DNA from: Dendrocalamus latiflorus
Taxonomy: Eukaryota; Streptophyta; Magnoliopsida; Poales; Poaceae
DNA: 64,000 bases
Assembly: GCA_017311315.1 (NCBI GenBank)
Contig: CM029640.1
Location: forward strand, 11,500,640-11,564,639
Direction of reading: 5' to 3'
Part shown: piece by piece, positions 9,662 to 20,456 of the stretch
Layout: each line of letters opens with the position of its first letter
Position numbering within the stretch: position 1 is the first letter of the stretch
Position numbers and translations under genes: made by a program
Notes under the pieces: generated by a model
The model's database searches: none
Told to the model about the DNA's origin: nothing
What the model saw: the letters and a program-made list of their open reading frames with translations, nothing else

Positions 9662-12600
9662 TGTCGGGACCCCGGATTTCCGAACCCGGACCCTCTGTGT
9701 ATTACTGCACTAGTCCCAGATCAAAGCTAGTGCACACAGTTAAACAGAAATGAATACATAACCAGCAACGCTTTATTACAATATTAAAGAGTACAGACCG
9801 AAAGGTCTCATTATTACAATTGAGGTTTCAAGACCTCGCACACACGAAACACAGCGGAAGCAAAAGATAAACTCGGTGAAGACCCATCAATACGCCACAG
9901 GCAATTGACTGGGGAAGCGCGACCTAGAACTCCTGGAATCCTTCGTCGAATCCACCCGCGAAGAAGTCGTAGTCGCCTTCTTGAGCTTCGTACTCCTCTG
10001 GTTATTATTTTTGAGTGTAGCATGTGAGTACATAAAGTACTCCGCAAGTCTTGGGAAAAATGCATAGATGCAAGGCTTGACAAAGGAAGGCTATATGGTT
10101 CTTTTGCACAAAGCAATATTTTAAAATTTCAATTACTACTAATTATTTTCGAAGGCATCAAGTTAATAAAGTAAATGTTTTAGCAGAAACTATCATTAAC
10201 TTTCTAGTGAAGGTTCCATCTACCAACACTAGCTAACAACTTGAACAAGTTTAATACTGCGGGTTAAATCCACCCTCTCTGGCTCCAACCGCCAGGATAC
10301 CCTTCCGAGAGTTCCCTCCACTCTCGGAATACAAAACTTTTGATTTTAAAACAAAACCAGAAATCTACCATGTGCATGCATTCCTTGCCCGCCCTTGACC
10401 GTGGGCACGGCTATTCGAATAGTTTTACACTCTGCAGAGGTTGTACAACTTTACCCACAAGAGATAAATTATCCTAAAAGTCAACACGCTTCCTTTGGCA
10501 TGAGACCCAGATAAAATATCACAAAGCTTTTACCTTACTCTAATCTAGCTAGATACCACCCGCTGAGGTTTCACCGCAGGTAGGCTAACTGCCCGAACCG
10601 AAGCCCCCTCTTGCGCCATATGAGTACAGTAAATCCCTGTCCCTCACTGTGGATAACCAGTCCATCCCTGGCACCCACTTTCCACTGGTGGCACCTAAAC
10701 TATACTATCGTAAGTTAGTCAGCTAGGTCGTACCCATATAGACTTGTGGTTGTACGGTTAATGCTCAGTCTGGACAAACACAAGCGTCGGTCCTTAATTG
10801 ACTAGGGTGGAACATACACATTACAAGATCTCGTGCTTCCTGCACCAATCCAAACCAACCATCCACCCTAATCTAAACCAATTTTCACATTTTAGTTTAT
10901 TTTAAAAGAACAGTGGCAACTCCAATTACCACTAAATTTGTAAACACAAGGGTATTACAGTAATTCATAATTTCCCATTTGCAAGATTTATGAGGTATTC
11001 AATAGCATGGCTAAGCGTTGTACTACCATTCTAATACCAACAATTTAATATATTACTCTCATTAATGAGTCAAAGGAATTTCTAGGGTTGCAAAGGTACA
11101 TGGCATTCGAATTCAAATGAGGGCATAACAAGGTTGGATATAATTAATGCCTTAAGATTTGAACTAATATTTTATATAAATAGCAATGCACATAATTTGA
11201 AATAATTAAAACATTTCAAAATCATAGGTTTGAAATGATCAAAGGAGACTTGCCTTCTTGAGTGCTGTTTGGGTCTTCTTGCTGCGACTCGACGAATTCC
11301 TCGGCGACGGCGGAATCTACGCGCGAAAAGACAGACAAACAAAACAAATAAAATCAAACCAAATTTAAAAATAAAACTCAAAAAGAGTCCATATTTGGAT
11401 AGCTTAGGATTTTAGAAAAATTTAGAAATTTGAACGGATCAAATCGGAGTTAAAATGAGAAAGTTATGGCTTTTGGAAGATTAACAGGAGGGAAAAAGGA
11501 AAAGGCTGACTTTCGGGAATTATTTTGCACTGAAAAATGCTATTTATGACGTCAGCCATTTTCGAATTTTCTGAGTGGGAAAACATATTTGAATGACCGA
11601 TGGGTCCGGTCTACCGTGACCCGGATCCACGGACCACGGGGTTCGCCGACGTGGCGCACCGGCCACATGGCGCCACGCGGGCGCGAGGTGGCGGCCACGC
11701 GGGTGGCCACGCGGACAAGGCCGGCCACGCGGGCGGCGCGCATGGGCGGCACGGGAGGCGCACGGCCGGCGGCCTTGCCGGCGGGCGGCGGCCGGAGGCG
11801 GGGGCGGCGAGCGGCGGCGGGGTGAGGAGGGGCGGCGGCACACTCACCGGCGGCGGCGGGGAGGCTCGGGGCGGCCGGCGGCGGCGCTAGGAGGCGGCGG
11901 CGGTGAGGCCGGTTGGGGGCGGCGAAGAGGTGACGGGAGGCGGCGGTGGAGCGTCGGGAGACAGCCGGGAAGAGGAGGAGGAGGGCGGTGGGAGGCGGGG
12001 TGAGGGAGGCTGAGGGGAGGGCGGTATTTATAGGCAAGGGGAGGAGGGGTGGCCGGATTTTTGGAGCCTCGCCGCAGTTAATGCAAACCGCGATTAAAGA
12101 AAATAAAAGAGGGGAAACGGCCGGATGAATGGAGGGGATTGATTGAGCATCCGTTTCCACTTTTTAATCGGGATTTAAAGCGACGAAAACGGCCGCAATC
12201 AAAGCTTTATTTTCGGTTTAATGGAGGTGGAGAGAGATGGTGGGAGGAGGAAGAAGGTGAGGTTGAAGAAGGATATGACATATGGGTCCCATGTGTCATA
12301 GAGAGTAAGAGTTAGTGAAGGGGTACGGGCCGTCGGATTCGCGACACGTGGCAAGTGAGTTGATGAGGGCCTTTAGATGGTTATGAAGGGGTAAGTTATC
12401 ATGTGTGGGTTGGATTAAAACGTGGAGAGAGGTTGATTTAATCTGAGAGCGACACATGGCGGAATAGGATTAATTTGATTTTTATTTTCGGAATAAATTT
12501 CAGCAATTACTAGAAACTTTATAAACACTTGGAAAATTAATATTTAATGTCTAAAAATTCCAGAAAAATCATAAAATATTCCTGGAAGCATTTTAGACTT

Positions 12601-12777
12601 ATTAAAAATATTTTTAATTTCAGATTTGAATTTAATAATTTTATAAAATACTTTTTAACTTTGAAAATTAATTTTAAATTTCAGAAAATCAAATAAAAGC
12701 CAAGTAAAACCCAATTACTTTAAAATAATTAATTTGAATTTAAATTTTTCCAGAAAGCCAAATTTTGGGATGTTACA
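9662..12777 (-). mobile_element. 3' LTR of a Ty3/gypsy chromovirus (3116 bp)
   Basis: On the minus strand it begins TGTAACATCCCAAAATTTGG and ends GGGTCCCGACA. It aligns along its length with 17821-20456 plus 24189-25025, with scattered single-base differences (roughly 1 percent by eye). The minus-strand 5' part is AT-rich, followed by a GC-rich block (11600-12000). ORFs inside it, such as 9814-10116, are repeated identically in the other LTR and are not genes. Confidence 0.93.
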
Positions 12778-12791
12778 AATCTACCCCCCTT
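12778..12791 (-). other. polypurine tract of the gypsy element
   Basis: The minus strand reads AAGGGGGGTAGATT immediately before the 3' LTR. This is the expected site for plus-strand DNA priming. Confidence 0.75.
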
Positions 12792-15735
12792 AGAAAGAAT
12801 CTCGACCCCGAGATTCGGACGGACTGGGAAAGAGATCAGGGAACTCTGCTCTTAAATCTTCTTCACGCTCCCAAGTTGCTTCTGATTCAGAATGATTGCT
12901 CCACTGTACTTTACAGAATTTAATGATCTTGCTTCGCGTACTACGCTCAGCTTCCTCCAATATCTTGACTGGATACTCTGGGTATGTCAAGTCCTCCTTT
13001 AAGTTCACTTCCTCTAAAGACATCTGCTCTTCTGGCACTCTGAGACACTTTCTTAGCTGGGATACATGAAAGACGTCATGCACCTTCGACAACTGAGGTG
13101 GAAGCTCTAGCTGATAAGCAACTTCTCCCTTTTTCGCTATAACAGGAAAGGGTCCAATGAATCTAGGAGCAAGTTTTCCACTGACTCCAAAACGTCTCAT
13201 TCCCTTGAGTGGTGACACTTTCAAATAAACATGATCTCCTGGTACAAACTCTAATGTTCTTCGACGATTGTCCGCATAGCTTTTCTGTCTGGTTTGAGCT
13301 GTTTTTAACCTGTCCTGGATCAGACGAACTTGTTCCTCTGCCTGCTTCAACACATCTGGTCCAAACACTTGTCCTTCTCCGGTTTCTTTCCAATACAACT
13401 GTGTCCTGCATTTTCTGCCATACAACGCTTCAAATGGAGACATCTGTAAGCTGAATTGATAACTGTTGTTATAGGAAAACTCCGCATAGGGCAGACTTTG
13501 ATCCCAACTAGCCTTGTTTGCTAGAACACAAGCTCTCAACATATCTTCCAAAATTTGATTTACCCTTTCTATTTGACCATCTGTCTGTGGATGATATGCT
13601 GTGCTAAAGTTCAAATTTGTGCCCAAAAGTCCATGTAATTTATGCCAAAATCTTGAGGTGAACTGAGTACCTCGATCTGAAACAATCTTCTTTGGAACTC
13701 CATGCAAACACACAATTCTTGACATATACAACTCTGCGAGTCTATCTCCAGAGTAGGTGGTCTTTACTGGAATGAAATGCGCGACTTTTGTCAGACGATC
13801 CACAATAACCCAAATCGAATCATATCCTGATTTTGTTCTTGGCAATCCAGTTATGAAATCCATACCAATTTCTTCCCATTTCCACTCAGGTATCTGCAAG
13901 GGTTGCAAAAGTCCAACAGGTCTCTGATGTTCAGCTTTAATTCGCTGGCACACATCACACAAAGCTACATGCTCTGCGATTTCTCTTTTCATACTTGACC
14001 ACCAATACCTTTCTTTGAGATCTTGGTACATCTTTGTACTTCCGGGGTGAATTGAGTATCCAGATTCATGGGCTACCTTCAGGATTAACTCCTTTATTTC
14101 CTTCTTTTCAGGTACGATAATTCTTTTCCCAAACCAAATGATACCTTCTTCATCTTCTGAAAATCCTGGCGCCTTTCCTTTCTTCATATTTTCTTTAATT
14201 TCCTTAACATACTTATCCTCTCCTTGAGCTGCCTTGATCTGGTCCTCTAGAGTGGGTTGAACCTCCAAAGTTGCCAGGAATCCTTCCTCTACTACTTCCA
14301 AGTTGAGCCGCTGGAATTCTTCTTGAAGTACAGGCATACTGTCATTTATCCACAACTTATTACAATAACTCTTTCTGCTCAAGGCATCAGCTACTACATT
14401 GGCTTTTCCCGGATGGTAATGTATTCCCACATCATAATCCTTTATTAGCTCAAGCCATCGCCTTTGTCTCATATTGAGATCAGGTTGGGTAAAAATATAC
14501 TTCAAACTTTTGTGATCCGTGTAGATCTCACAGCGGTTACCGATCAAATAATGCCTCCATATTTTTAAAGCATGCACCATAGCAGCAAGCTCTAAATCAT
14601 GGGTTGGGTAGTTTCCTTCATGAGGTCGCAATTGCCTTGAAGCATATGCTACTACCTTTCTCTCTTGCATCAGAACACAGCCTAATCCTTGCTTCGATGC
14701 ATCACAGAAGACTTCAAAATTCTTTCTAATATCTGGAAGTGTTAACACTGGTGCAGAAGTTAGCCTTTTCTTTAGTTCTTGAAAACTGTCCTCACACGAT
14801 TTACTCCATTCAAACTTCTTTTCCTTCTTCAGCAACTGGGTGAGAGGTCTTGCCAGCTTGGAAAATCCTTCAATAAAGCGTCTATAGTAACCAGCCAATC
14901 CCAAAAAGCTTCTGATCTCAGATACTGACTTAGGTTGTGTCCAATTGAGCACATCATTTACTTTATCGGGGTCTACTGACACTCCTCCTGCAGAAATCAT
15001 GTGACCCAAGAAAGCTACTTTCTTTAACCAAAACTCACACTTACTAAACTTGGCATACAACTGATTTTCTCTGAGCTTTTCCAAAACTATCCTCAAATGT
15101 TCTGCATGTTCTTCCTCATTCTTGGAATATATCAAAATATCATCGATGAATACAACCACAAACTTATCCAAATATTCCATGAACACCTTATTCATCAGAT
15201 TCATGAAGTATGCTGGGGCATTGGTTAGACCGAAAGACATCACTGTATACTCATACAATCCATAACGGGTAGCAAATGCGGTCTTGGGTATGTCCTCTGG
15301 TCTTAACTTCAATTGGTGATAACCTGATCGAAGATCAATCTGAGAGAATACACATGATCCTTTCAACTGATCAAACAGATCATCTATTCTGGGTAAAGGG
15401 TACTTGTTCTTAATCGTCACATCATTCAAGGATCGATAATCCACACACATGCGAAGACTACCATCTTTCTTCTTTACTAGCAGTACTGGTGCTCCCCAGG
15501 GTGACGAGCTTGGTCTTACAAAACCTTTATCTTGCAACTCTTCAATTTGCTTCTTAACTTCTGCCAAGTCATTTGCAGACATACGATAAGGTCTCTTGGA
15601 TATTGGAGTTGTACCAGGTACTAGGTTGATGACAAACTCTACTTCCCTGTCTGGCGGCATTCCGGGTAAATCTTTAGGAAACACATCTGGGTATTCACTT
15701 ACTATAGGCACCTTTTCCAAAGTTACTTCCTTCAA
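12790..15735 (-). CDS. gypsy Pol: reverse transcriptase, RNase H, integrase, chromodomain
   Basis: A 981-codon uninterrupted frame follows the protease region. Reverse transcriptase occupies about residues 60-240, with the catalytic FIDD at 196-199. The RNase H region contains FEVFCDASKQGLGCVL. The integrase has an HHCC zinc finger (about 556-597, ending ALCDVCQ) and a DDE core beginning MDFITGLPRTKSGYDSIW. The last 60 residues (VQWSNHSESEATWEREEDL) look like a chromodomain, placing the element among chromoviruses of the Tekay/Del type. There is no ATG at the left of the frame; it is joined in phase to gag-protease through the amber at 15838-15840. All catalytic residues I could check are present. 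The frame stops beside the 3' LTR, as expected. Confidence 0.92.
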   Translation of the reverse strand: MKEVTLEKVPIVSEYPDVFPKDLPGMPPDREVEFVINLVPGTTPISKRPYRMSANDLAEVKKQIEELQDKGFVRPSSSPWGAPVLLVKKKDGSLRMCVDYRSLNDVTIKNKYPLPRIDDLFDQLKGSCVFSQIDLRSGYHQLKLRPEDIPKTAFATRYGLYEYTVMSFGLTNAPAYFMNLMNKVFMEYLDKFVVVFIDDILIYSKNEEEHAEHLRIVLEKLRENQLYAKFSKCEFWLKKVAFLGHMISAGGVSVDPDKVNDVLNWTQPKSVSEIRSFLGLAGYYRRFIEGFSKLARPLTQLLKKEKKFEWSKSCEDSFQELKKRLTSAPVLTLPDIRKNFEVFCDASKQGLGCVLMQERKVVAYASRQLRPHEGNYPTHDLELAAMVHALKIWRHYLIGNRCEIYTDHKSLKYIFTQPDLNMRQRRWLELIKDYDVGIHYHPGKANVVADALSRKSYCNKLWINDSMPVLQEEFQRLNLEVVEEGFLATLEVQPTLEDQIKAAQGEDKYVKEIKENMKKGKAPGFSEDEEGIIWFGKRIIVPEKKEIKELILKVAHESGYSIHPGSTKMYQDLKERYWWSSMKREIAEHVALCDVCQRIKAEHQRPVGLLQPLQIPEWKWEEIGMDFITGLPRTKSGYDSIWVIVDRLTKVAHFIPVKTTYSGDRLAELYMSRIVCLHGVPKKIVSDRGTQFTSRFWHKLHGLLGTNLNFSTAYHPQTDGQIERVNQILEDMLRACVLANKASWDQSLPYAEFSYNNSYQFSLQMSPFEALYGRKCRTQLYWKETGEGQVFGPDVLKQAEEQVRLIQDRLKTAQTRQKSYADNRRRTLEFVPGDHVYLKVSPLKGMRRFGVSGKLAPRFIGPFPVIAKKGEVAYQLELPPQLSKVHDVFHVSQLRKCLRVPEEQMSLEEVNLKEDLTYPEYPVKILEEAERSTRSKIIKFCKVQWSNHSESEATWEREEDLRAEFPDLFPSPSESRGRDSF

Positions 15736-15837
15736 ACTGCTCAGCCCACACTTATTCCGGGAAGACGTGTTTGACTTATACCTTACTTGGATTCCATCCG
15801 AGTTGGTAATAGTGACAGCACGATCGGCACAATCAAT

Positions 15838-17265
15838 CTATCCTCTATACTGAGTTAACCAATCCATACCCAGTATGACATCTAGGCTCTTGGAATCTAT
15901 TATAATAAGATTCGCTAGGAATTTTACTCCATTTATATCCACAGTTGCATTAGGGCAGACTGTGTTAGTCCTCATTTCCTTCCCAGGGGACTGGACTAGC
16001 ATAGGGTTTTTAAGCAACCGCACATCCCAATTATATCTTTCAACAAAATCTTTTGACACAAAAGAATGCGAAGCTCCAGAATCAAATAATGCTGTTGCGG
16101 GTACTGAGTTGACAAGGAACTTACCCAGAACTACGTCTGGTGCATCTTGGGCTGCCTCCACAGTGACATGGTTAAGATGTCCTCTGCTCATCGTCTGCGG
16201 AGTCCTTGGAGTTTGCGGTGCCCCACGGCCTTGACCTGAAGTTGGAGCTCTTGCTGGCGTGGTTCCCAGGTTGAAACGAACTGGGGTTACAGCTGGGCGC
16301 TTCTGGGGACAGTTGCTGGCATAATGCCCCATGTTCTTGCAGTTGAAGCACTGCACTCCTGCCGCTGAAGTCTTATTCTGCTGTGGTTGACCACCATTGC
16401 TTGCTCTGGGAGCTTGCGGATTTGGATGAAGTCCTGCCGATGGTGTCCTTGGCACACTTGGCATTGAGGGCCTGTTGAATTGAGGAAGATTGGGGCGAAA
16501 CCGAGAACTACTTGCTCCCTGCTGAGCTTGGAACTTTCTCTTCCGAGTCTCGTACAGTTGACGTTGGGCATCTTCTTGCACGAGAGCCTTGTTCACCATG
16601 TGCTGGAAAGTTGGGTAGTCATTGGACACCAGTTGCACCTTGATATTGGGATCAAGTCCCTGCATGAATTTCCAGATCTTTGTTGCATCTGAGGTGACAT
16701 CCTCTGGCGCGTACCTGGACAGTTGGGTGAACTTGTTCAGGTATTCTGAAACATTGAGGTTCCCCTGCTGCAGTTGGTAGAATTCCCTCTTCTTCATTTC
16801 CATTATTCCCGTAGGAATATGTGCAGTGCGGAAAGCCTCCACAAACTCATCCCAAGTGATGGTTTGTACATTTTGATGGGCGGCGCAGTAGTTTTCCCAC
16901 CAGTTAGCAGCAATTCCTTTGAGTTGGTGAGCAGCATACAACACCTTCTCGTGGTCATTGCACTGAGCCAAATTCAACTTCCTTTCCACATCCTTGACCC
17001 AATCATCTGCCTCCAAGGGGTCCACTGATCCAGCAAATGTAGGAGGTCTGGTCCTCATAAATTCTCCCAACTTAGACTGTGGAGCTTGGTTGGGTGCCTG
17101 CGGAGCTTGCTGTACTTGGTTCTAGGCCAGGGCTTGCAAAAGCTGTAGTTGCATGGCCATCATCTGTTCCAAGTTGGGCGCTTGAGCAGGAGGGGGTGGA
17201 ATGTTGTCTTCTGGTTGAGCATTGGGGTTACGGCTACTGCCCGGGTTGCTCCTTGTGTTCACCAT
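15838..17265 (-). pseudogene. gypsy Gag-protease, with two in-frame amber codons
   Basis: The frame begins at ATG 17263-17265 with MVNTRSNPGS, the usual start of Gag in these elements. It is broken by TAG at 17122-17124 (after LQALLQALA-like Gln/Leu sequence), then runs open to a second TAG at 15838-15840 just after the protease (GMDWLTQYRG). The retrotransposon Gag domain spans about the first 200 residues. A CCHC zinc knuckle (CFNCKNMGHYASNC) lies at 16309-16350, and the aspartic protease motif DSGAS at 16069-16083. No frameshift separates these parts, nor Gag from Pol. The two ambers alone inactivate the single polyprotein unless they are read through. Confidence 0.88.
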
Positions 17266-17820
17266 CTGAAGTGGTTTCCAGGGTTAGCAAAAGGTAAGAG
17301 GGAACTAGAATAGGTAAGAGATTAAGGGAAACTAATAACATCCCAAACCAACACACAAGAAGAAACCAGCAACCACTTAGGGAAAACTTTTATTAAAAAC
17401 AAGATAAATTCAGGGATGGCTGCACCACAAGTGCGCATAGGCCTGGTACAGTCCATCTAGCACACCAAACCAAATAAAGCGTTCTAAAGACGTGGACATT
17501 TTACTTAGGTACTATAACTAAAGAACTAGTCATCACTCCTTCATGATGACGCGCTTCTTCAGGTGCTTCTCAGATGCAACCTTATCGATCCATCTATAGA
17601 AATTACAGAGGAAAGGGGATACAATTACCATTCCAAAAAGTCAATAACCAGATAGATAAGGAAGAATACCATGACGAAGGTAAGGATAGAAAGACAAGAA
17701 CAGACGAGGATAGCACATTATTAAATTTTTATTTTACAAAATAAATTTTTGAAGCTCTTCTATTAACGACCATTCTAACTAGGTCACGTCCTACAGTCAA
17801 CCTGGCTCTGATACCACCTC
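17266..17820 (-). other. gypsy 5' leader
   Basis: Untranslated leader between the 5' LTR and the gag start. It has no ORF of note. Its first 180 bases after the LTR are duplicated at 9482-9661. Confidence 0.8.
17805..17816 (-). other. primer-binding site (initiator tRNA-Met)
   Basis: TGGTATCAGAGC on the minus strand, four bases from the 5' LTR. It is complementary to the 3' end of tRNA-iMet. Confidence 0.9.
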
Positions 17821-20456
17821 TGTCGGGACCCCGGATTTCCGAACCCGGACCCTCTGTGTATTACTGCACTAGTCCCAGATCAAAGCTAGTGCACACAGTT
17901 AAACAGAAATGAATACATAACCAGCAACGCTTTATTACAATATTAAAGAGTACAGACCGAAAGGTCTCATTATTACAATTGAGGTTTCAAGACCTCGCAC
18001 ACACGAAACACAGCGGAAGCAAAAGATAAACTCGGTGAAGACCCATCAATACGCCACAGGCAATTGACTGGGGAAGCGCGACCTAGAACTCCTGGAATCC
18101 TTCGTCGAATCCACCCGCGAAGAAGTCGTAGTCGCCTTCTTGAGCTTCGTACTCCTCTGGTTATTATTTTTGAGTGTAGCATGTGAGTACATAAAGTACT
18201 CCGCAAGTCTTGGGAAAAATGCATAGATGCAAGGCTTGACAAAGGAAGGCTATATGGTTCTTTTGCACAAAGCAATATTTTAAAATTTCAATTACTACTA
18301 ATTATTTTCGAAGGCATCAAGTTAATAAAGTAAATGTTTTAGCAGAAACTATCATTAACTTTCTAGTGAAGGTTCCATCTACCAACACTAGCTAACAACT
18401 TGAACAAGTTTAATACTGCGGGTTAAATCCACCCTCTCTGGCTCCAACCGCCAGGATACCCTTCCGAGAGTTCCCTCCACTCTCGGAATACAAAACTTTT
18501 GATTTTAAAACAAAACCAGAAATCTACCATGTGCATGCATTCCTTGCCCGCCCTTGACCGTGGGCACGGCTATTCGAATAGTTTTACACTCTGCAGAGGT
18601 TGTACAACTTTACCCACAAGAGATAAATTATCCTAAAAGTCAACACGCTTCCTTTGGCATGAGACCCAGATAAAATATCACAAAGCTTTTACCTTACTCT
18701 AATCTAGCTAGATACCACCCGCTGAGGTTTCACCGCAGGTAGGCTAACTGCCCGAACCGAAGCCCCCTCTTGCGCCATATGAGTACAGTAAATCCCTGTC
18801 CCTCACTGTGGATAACCAGTCCATCCCTGGCACCCACTTTCCACTGGTGGCACCTAAACTATACTATCGTAAGTTAGTCAGCTAGGTCGTACCCATATAG
18901 ACTTGTGGTTGTACGGTTAATGCTCAGTCTGGACAAACACAAGCGTCGGTCCTTAATTGACTAGGGTGGAACATACACATTACAAGATCTCGTGCTTCCT
19001 GCACCAATCCAAACTAACCATCCACCCTAATCTAAACCAATTTTCACATTTTAGTTTATTTTAAAAGAACAGTGGCAACTCCAATTACCACTAAATTTGT
19101 AAACACAAGGGTATTACAGTAATTCATAATTTCCCATTTGCAAGATTTATGAGGTATTCAATAGCATGGCTAAGCGTTGTACTACCATTCTAATACCAAC
19201 AATTTAATATATGACTCTCATTAATGAGTCAAAGGAATTTCTAGGGTTGCAAAGGTACATGGCATTCGAATTCAAATGAGGGCATAACAAGGTTGGATAT
19301 AATTAATGCCTTAAGATTTGAACTAATATTTTATATAAATAGCAATGCACATAATTTGAAATAATTAAAACATTTCAAAATCATAGGTTCGAAATGATCA
19401 AAGGAGACTTGCCTTCTTGAGTTCTGTTTGGGTCTTCTTGCTGCGACTCGACGAATTCCTCGGCGACGGCGGAATCTACGCGCGAAAAGATAGACAAACA
19501 AAACAAATAAAATCAAACAAAATTTAAAAATAAAACTCAAAAAGAGTCCATATTTGGATAGCTTAGGATTTTAGAAAAATTTAGAAATTTGAACGGATCA
19601 AATCGGAGTTAAAATGAGAAAGTTATGGCTTTTGGAAGATTAACAGGAGGGAAAAAGGAAAAGGCTGACTTTCGGGAATTATTTTGCATTGAAAAATGCT
19701 ATTTATGACGTCAGCCATTTTCGAATTTTCTGAGCGGGAAAACATATTTGAATGACCGGTGGGTCCGGTCTACTGTGGACCGGATCCACGGACCACGGGG
19801 TTCGCCGACGTGGCGCACCGGCCACATGGCGCCACGCGGGCGCGAGGTGGCGGCCACGCGGGTGGCCACACGGACAAGGCCGGCCACGCGGGCGGCGCGC
19901 ATGGGCGGCACGGGAGGCGCACGGCCGGCGGCCTTGCCGGCGGCCGGCGGCCGGAGGCGGGGGCGGCGAGCGGCGGCGGGGTGAGGAGGGGCGGCGGCGC
20001 ACTCACCGACGGCGGCGGGGAGGCTCGGGGCGACCGGCGGCGGCGCTAGGAGGCGGCGACGGTGAGGCCGGTTGGGGCGGCGAAGAGGCGACGGGAGGCG
20101 GCGGTGGAGCGCCGAGAGACGGCCGGGAAGAGGAGGAGGAGGGCGGTGGGAGGCGGGGTGAGGGAGGCTGAGGGGAGGGCGGTATTTATAGGCAAGGGGA
20201 GGAGGGGTGGCCGGATTTTTGGAGCCTCGCCGCAGTTAATGCAAACCGCGATTAAAGAAAATAAAAGAGGAAACGGCCGGATGAATGGAGGGGATTGATT
20301 GAGCATCCGTTTCCACTTTTTAATCGGGATTTAAAGCGACGAAAACGGCCACAATCAAAGCTTTATTTTCGGTTTAATGGAGGTGGAGAGAGATGGTGGG
20401 AGGAGGAAGAAGGTGAGGTTGAAGAAGGATATGACATATGGGTCCCATGTGTCATA
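17821..20456 (-). mobile_element. 5' LTR of the gypsy element, first piece
   Basis: It matches 9662-12300 of the other LTR. Similarity stops abruptly after GTCATA at 20456, where a different LTR sequence begins. Confidence 0.9.

Noticed and set aside
9814..10116. 100-codon ORF present identically at 17973-18275
   Set aside because: Both lie at the same position of the two LTRs, so identity reflects LTR duplication and not coding constraint.
11544..12160. Long ORFs on both strands in a GC-rich region, repeated at 19703-20306 and 24074-24408
   Set aside because: The region is inside the gypsy LTRs and recurs in each LTR copy; open frames on both strands are due to GC content.
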